This document shows, piece by piece, positions 25,418-27,777 of a DNA stretch of 27,777 bases. A program made the position numbers and the translations under genes. The notes under the pieces are model-generated. The model ran no database searches and was not told the DNA's origin. It worked only from the letters and a program-made list of their open reading frames with translations. The DNA is taken from positions 1 to 27,777 of the IMG/VR virus record IMGVR_UViG_3300020436_000066. One strand, written 5' to 3'. Within the stretch, counting starts at the first letter, position 1; every line of letters starts with the position of its first letter. The DNA is from a virus.

Positions 25418-27343
25418 TTATATACGTTTTAAAGTTCCATTTGAATAACTAGATGTATAAAAGTCCCTAGCAAATTGTACACCAGAAATATCATCACCAG
25501 ATGCGATAACGTCTCTAACCATATTTATGGTGCTATCTCCAACACTAAAAGATACATATAAATCTTTCAATCCTAAAACATCATTAGATTCTGGAAATGC
25601 TTGTATTTCAATTATATTATTAGGTTTCTCTGTAGAAACAATATTTAAAGTGTTTAAAATTATTTCACCTTTTACATAATCAACAATACCTGCTGATGAT
25701 TTAACTACAGAAAATACATTAGTATCTCCTGAGGTATTTTCCTTAACAATTGAAATAACTCCTGTTCTCATATCACTATTAGGTACATCAGTTAGATACA
25801 CCATAGAACTAACACCACTAATAGTAAATCCTGTAGATTTAATATTAAATCCTGAAGTATTAACATGAAATTGGTTGCCAAAACATAATTCATATTGAGC
25901 AAATTGATTTAGTGATGCTTGTAAATCTCTTCTAATAATAATTTTTGTAATATTAGATGTAATTGCTGAATCTGTCTTATCAATAACTTGTAAAATTTTA
26001 CTATATTTAAATCTTCCTCCAAATTTATTCAATTCAATTGAGTTGGAATATGCATTTAAATTTTCAATTATGCTTGTCTTTAATGTTGATGAACTTGATA
26101 TTAAAGAGTTGTTATAATAAACAGAAGACATAAGTTCAACATATAATATTTTCAAATCTACTATTTTTTGATTTATACCAGACACTGCATATGTTTTTAG
26201 TTTGGATAAAATTTGTTGTTTTGAAAAATCAGATACAAAACTTCCGTTTTTTGGTTTTATACTTATATTAATTGTTCCAAATTCTGGTGGTTCAAGTTCT
26301 TCACCCCCAATCACAGATACGGACTCTGTATTCGGATATATTCTTTTTATTAAAGACTCATAATCTCTTGCTGTCACTGCACGGTTTTGTGATGAATATG
26401 TATATGGTGAGTAATATTTTATTGAATTTAATGATTCTATCTCAGATCCATTTATTGATGATTGATTAGTTGTTATAATAACTGATGACTCTGGGGTAAC
26501 ACTTCCACCATTTTGATTGACAAGAGAACCAGAAAAAGTAAAATTATCCACACCATTTCCTTCATCACCATCTGTGGTTAAATATTGAACGGTGATGGTA
26601 TCACCATCCTCTTGACTTATACCGTGAGCAGTTCCTAATTTTCTTCCAAAAATACCATCTCCAAAAATCAATTCATATCTTTCGTCTTGAACTTCCCTTA
26701 TAAAAAATATTCTTGATGATGATGTAACATCATTTAGTTCTGTTGCTAAATTATATCTTACTCCAACCCCACTATCTCCATTTTTCTTTATTGATACTCT
26801 TATTGTAGATGAATCAATATTTTGATTATCAAGAATGAATCTTTGATCTAGAGATCCATCATAAAGAAAAATTCGTGACAGATAAATTCCCTGATAAACG
26901 TTTACATTATTGAATGATGCTTTATTATTCACAACTGTTGATGTAATACTATCAACAATAGAGAAAGTATAAGATGATTCATTAAGTCCTCCTGTGCATA
27001 CAAGACCTGGTTGCAAAGTAACAGTAGTTGTATTGTCAGGAACTTCTACATCAAAACTAATTTGAGATATTGCAGCAGTTTTTGATCTAGGTGTATATCC
27101 AATATTACTAGCTAATGAAACAACGTTCTCTCTTAGAGTTGCTGAATCTAAAAAAGACTCGTTTACTATCATATTAGCATTAAATGCTGTAATATAAGTG
27201 TTATATGCTAAAGTATCAATTAGCACTGAAAAATTAGATCCATCAAAATCAAATCCACTAAAGTTTGAATTTGATCTTAAATAATCTTTAATTTGTGTCT
27301 TAATTTGGTCAAAATCAAGATTTGCGTAATTATTGTAAGGCAT
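25418..27343 (-). CDS. gp6: Baseplate wedge protein gp6 (baseplate J-like)
   Basis: A central baseplate wedge subunit of 641 residues (T4 gp6 is 660). Diagnostic stretches: GFDFDGSNFSVLIDTLAYNT (30-49), NESFLDSATLRENVVSLASN (61-80) and IGYTPRSKTAA parallel T4's DYDFEGSRLNVLCDLLAYNT, YESFMRTANLRSSVV and NGYLPTSKSAA. Next come FFIREVQDERYELIFGDGIFG (about 213-233), as in T4's YYMRETIDGNTEFYFGEG, and RAVTARDYESLIKRIYPN (about 320-337), as in T4's CVTATDYDTFVSERFG. In T4, gp6 dimers form the inner iris ring that joins wedges around the hub and opens on contraction. The start is one base after the gp25 stop (TAAAATG), with an AGAGGC purine stretch about 12-15 bases upstream. The preceding gene, gp25, is its usual partner in wedge assembly, so transcription and translation together are sensible. 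Confidence 0.95.
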   Translation of the reverse strand: MPYNNYANLDFDQIKTQIKDYLRSNSNFSGFDFDGSNFSVLIDTLAYNTYITAFNANMIVNESFLDSATLRENVVSLASNIGYTPRSKTAAISQISFDVEVPDNTTTVTLQPGLVCTGGLNESSYTFSIVDSITSTVVNNKASFNNVNVYQGIYLSRIFLYDGSLDQRFILDNQNIDSSTIRVSIKKNGDSGVGVRYNLATELNDVTSSSRIFFIREVQDERYELIFGDGIFGRKLGTAHGISQEDGDTITVQYLTTDGDEGNGVDNFTFSGSLVNQNGGSVTPESSVIITTNQSSINGSEIESLNSIKYYSPYTYSSQNRAVTARDYESLIKRIYPNTESVSVIGGEELEPPEFGTINISIKPKNGSFVSDFSKQQILSKLKTYAVSGINQKIVDLKILYVELMSSVYYNNSLISSSSTLKTSIIENLNAYSNSIELNKFGGRFKYSKILQVIDKTDSAITSNITKIIIRRDLQASLNQFAQYELCFGNQFHVNTSGFNIKSTGFTISGVSSMVYLTDVPNSDMRTGVISIVKENTSGDTNVFSVVKSSAGIVDYVKGEIILNTLNIVSTEKPNNIIEIQAFPESNDVLGLKDLYVSFSVGDSTINMVRDVIASGDDISGVQFARDFYTSSYSNGTLKRI

Positions 27344-27344
27344 T

Positions 27345-27746
27345 TTATCGAGTTGCCTCTAGTATGAAGGTGTATTCTTGTGTTGGAAATTCTTGACCCA
27401 CAATATCAAAGATAACAGTTACTTCAAAATTATTATCATCTGGTCTTGGGATTACTTCAACTCTAACATTTTCAACTCTTGGTTCAAAATTACGAATTGA
27501 TGTCAAAATTTGATCTTCAATTACAACTGCAGTACCAAAATCTACAAAATCAAATAAACTCTGATAGACATCAGATCCGAATAAAGGGTTAAAAAACTTC
27601 TCAGTAGGTATTGTTTGCACTATGTTACGCACAGATCTACGAACTGCACTTTCATTCTTTAAAATTGGTAGATCTTTGGTCACCGGATGTGGTGAAAAAG
27701 ACAAACTTATGTCTTTATATGATCTAAATATCCTCGTTACTGGCAT
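27345..27746 (-). CDS. gp25: Baseplate wedge protein gp25 (gpW/gp25 family)
   Basis: A lysozyme-like-fold baseplate wedge protein of 133 residues (T4 gp25: 132). It shows FFNPLFGSDVYQSLFDFVDF (51-70), then DQILTSIRNFEPRVENVRVEV (78-98), equivalent to T4's FDPEFGCDLSDQLFE and ERNIESAVRNYEPRIDKLAV. It includes the highly conserved EPR (88-90). The C-terminal strands (FEVTVIFDIVG) complete the domain. In contractile machines, gp25-family proteins bind gp6 at the wedge core and template sheath assembly. The start at 27746 is preceded by an A-rich leader without a Shine-Dalgarno and by a perfect late-promoter octamer 18 bases upstream. It is the first gene of the predicted unit gp25-gp6-giant protein. 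Confidence 0.95.
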   Translation of the reverse strand: MPVTRIFRSYKDISLSFSPHPVTKDLPILKNESAVRRSVRNIVQTIPTEKFFNPLFGSDVYQSLFDFVDFGTAVVIEDQILTSIRNFEPRVENVRVEVIPRPDDNNFEVTVIFDIVGQEFPTQEYTFILEATR

Positions 27747-27764
27747 TTAACATAGTTTTTTTAT

Positions 27765-27772
27765 TATTTATA
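27765..27772 (-). promoter_or_regulatory. Late promoter (TATAAATA) before gp25
   Basis: A perfect T4-type late-promoter octamer on the minus strand, with 18 bases between it and the gp25 ATG (27744-27746). As at the gp8 promoter, an A7C tract follows within three bases (plus strand g27755, then T 27756-27762), where transcription should begin by analogy with T4. The five bases beyond the octamer end the window, so the upstream gene cannot be seen. Confidence 0.75.
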
Positions 27773-27777
27773 TCGAT

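Noticed and set aside
1-27777. tRNA genes, insertion sequences, integration sites or auxiliary metabolic genes
   Set aside because: Nearly every base is accounted for by minus-strand virion genes. I saw no tRNA cloverleaf, transposase, integrase or metabolic enzyme sequence.

Overview
The window is a block of late virion genes from a T4-like contractile-tailed phage (myovirus). Every gene I can support is on the minus strand, so the genes read from position 27777 down to 1. The DNA is strongly AT-rich. The gene types, the gp8/gp13/gp14 variants and the giant repeat-rich structural proteins resemble those of marine T4-like phages of picocyanobacteria or SAR11-type bacteria. I cannot tell the host from this window alone.

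In transcription order the genes are: gp25 (baseplate wedge, 27345-27746), gp6 (baseplate wedge, 25418-27343), a 4227-residue protein at the position of T4 gene 7 (12733-25416), gp8 (baseplate wedge, 11079-12701), a 2513-residue DUF4815-type protein where T4 has genes 9-12 (3532-11073), a 68-residue coiled-coil protein (3329-3535), a 112-residue predicted beta protein (2963-3301), a 131-residue repeat protein near the T4 wac position (2568-2963), neck proteins gp13 (1723-2568) and gp14 (293-1723), and the start of the tail terminator / sheath stabiliser gp15 (1-293, cut by the window edge). This follows the T4 order 6-7-8-(9-12)-(wac)-13-14-15. The products should build the baseplate wedge, its peripheral appendages and the head-tail neck.

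The region is almost entirely coding. Most gene junctions are overlaps of 1 or 4 bases or gaps of 1-5 bases. Only two internal gaps are longer (31 and 27 bases), and each holds a T4-late-promoter-like octamer exactly 18 bases before the next start codon. A third octamer lies 18 bases before gp25 at the right edge. This predicts three late transcription units: gp25-gp6-giant protein; gp8-giant DUF4815 protein-68 aa; and 112 aa-131 aa-gp13-gp14-gp15.

The most notable feature is the protein architecture. A few small beta-rich modules recur many times inside the 4227-residue protein: a GxGY repeat, an 'HGF.TGD' repeat resembling E1-FCCH-like domains, and a 'DE(I/M)..RG' repeat. The GxGY module also sits as an insertion inside otherwise conserved T4 proteins (gp8, gp14) and in the 2513-residue protein. 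The giant protein also carries a YHYH-like domain. No tRNA, CRISPR array, mobile element or convincing terminator was seen, and no gene-free stretch exceeds 31 bases.
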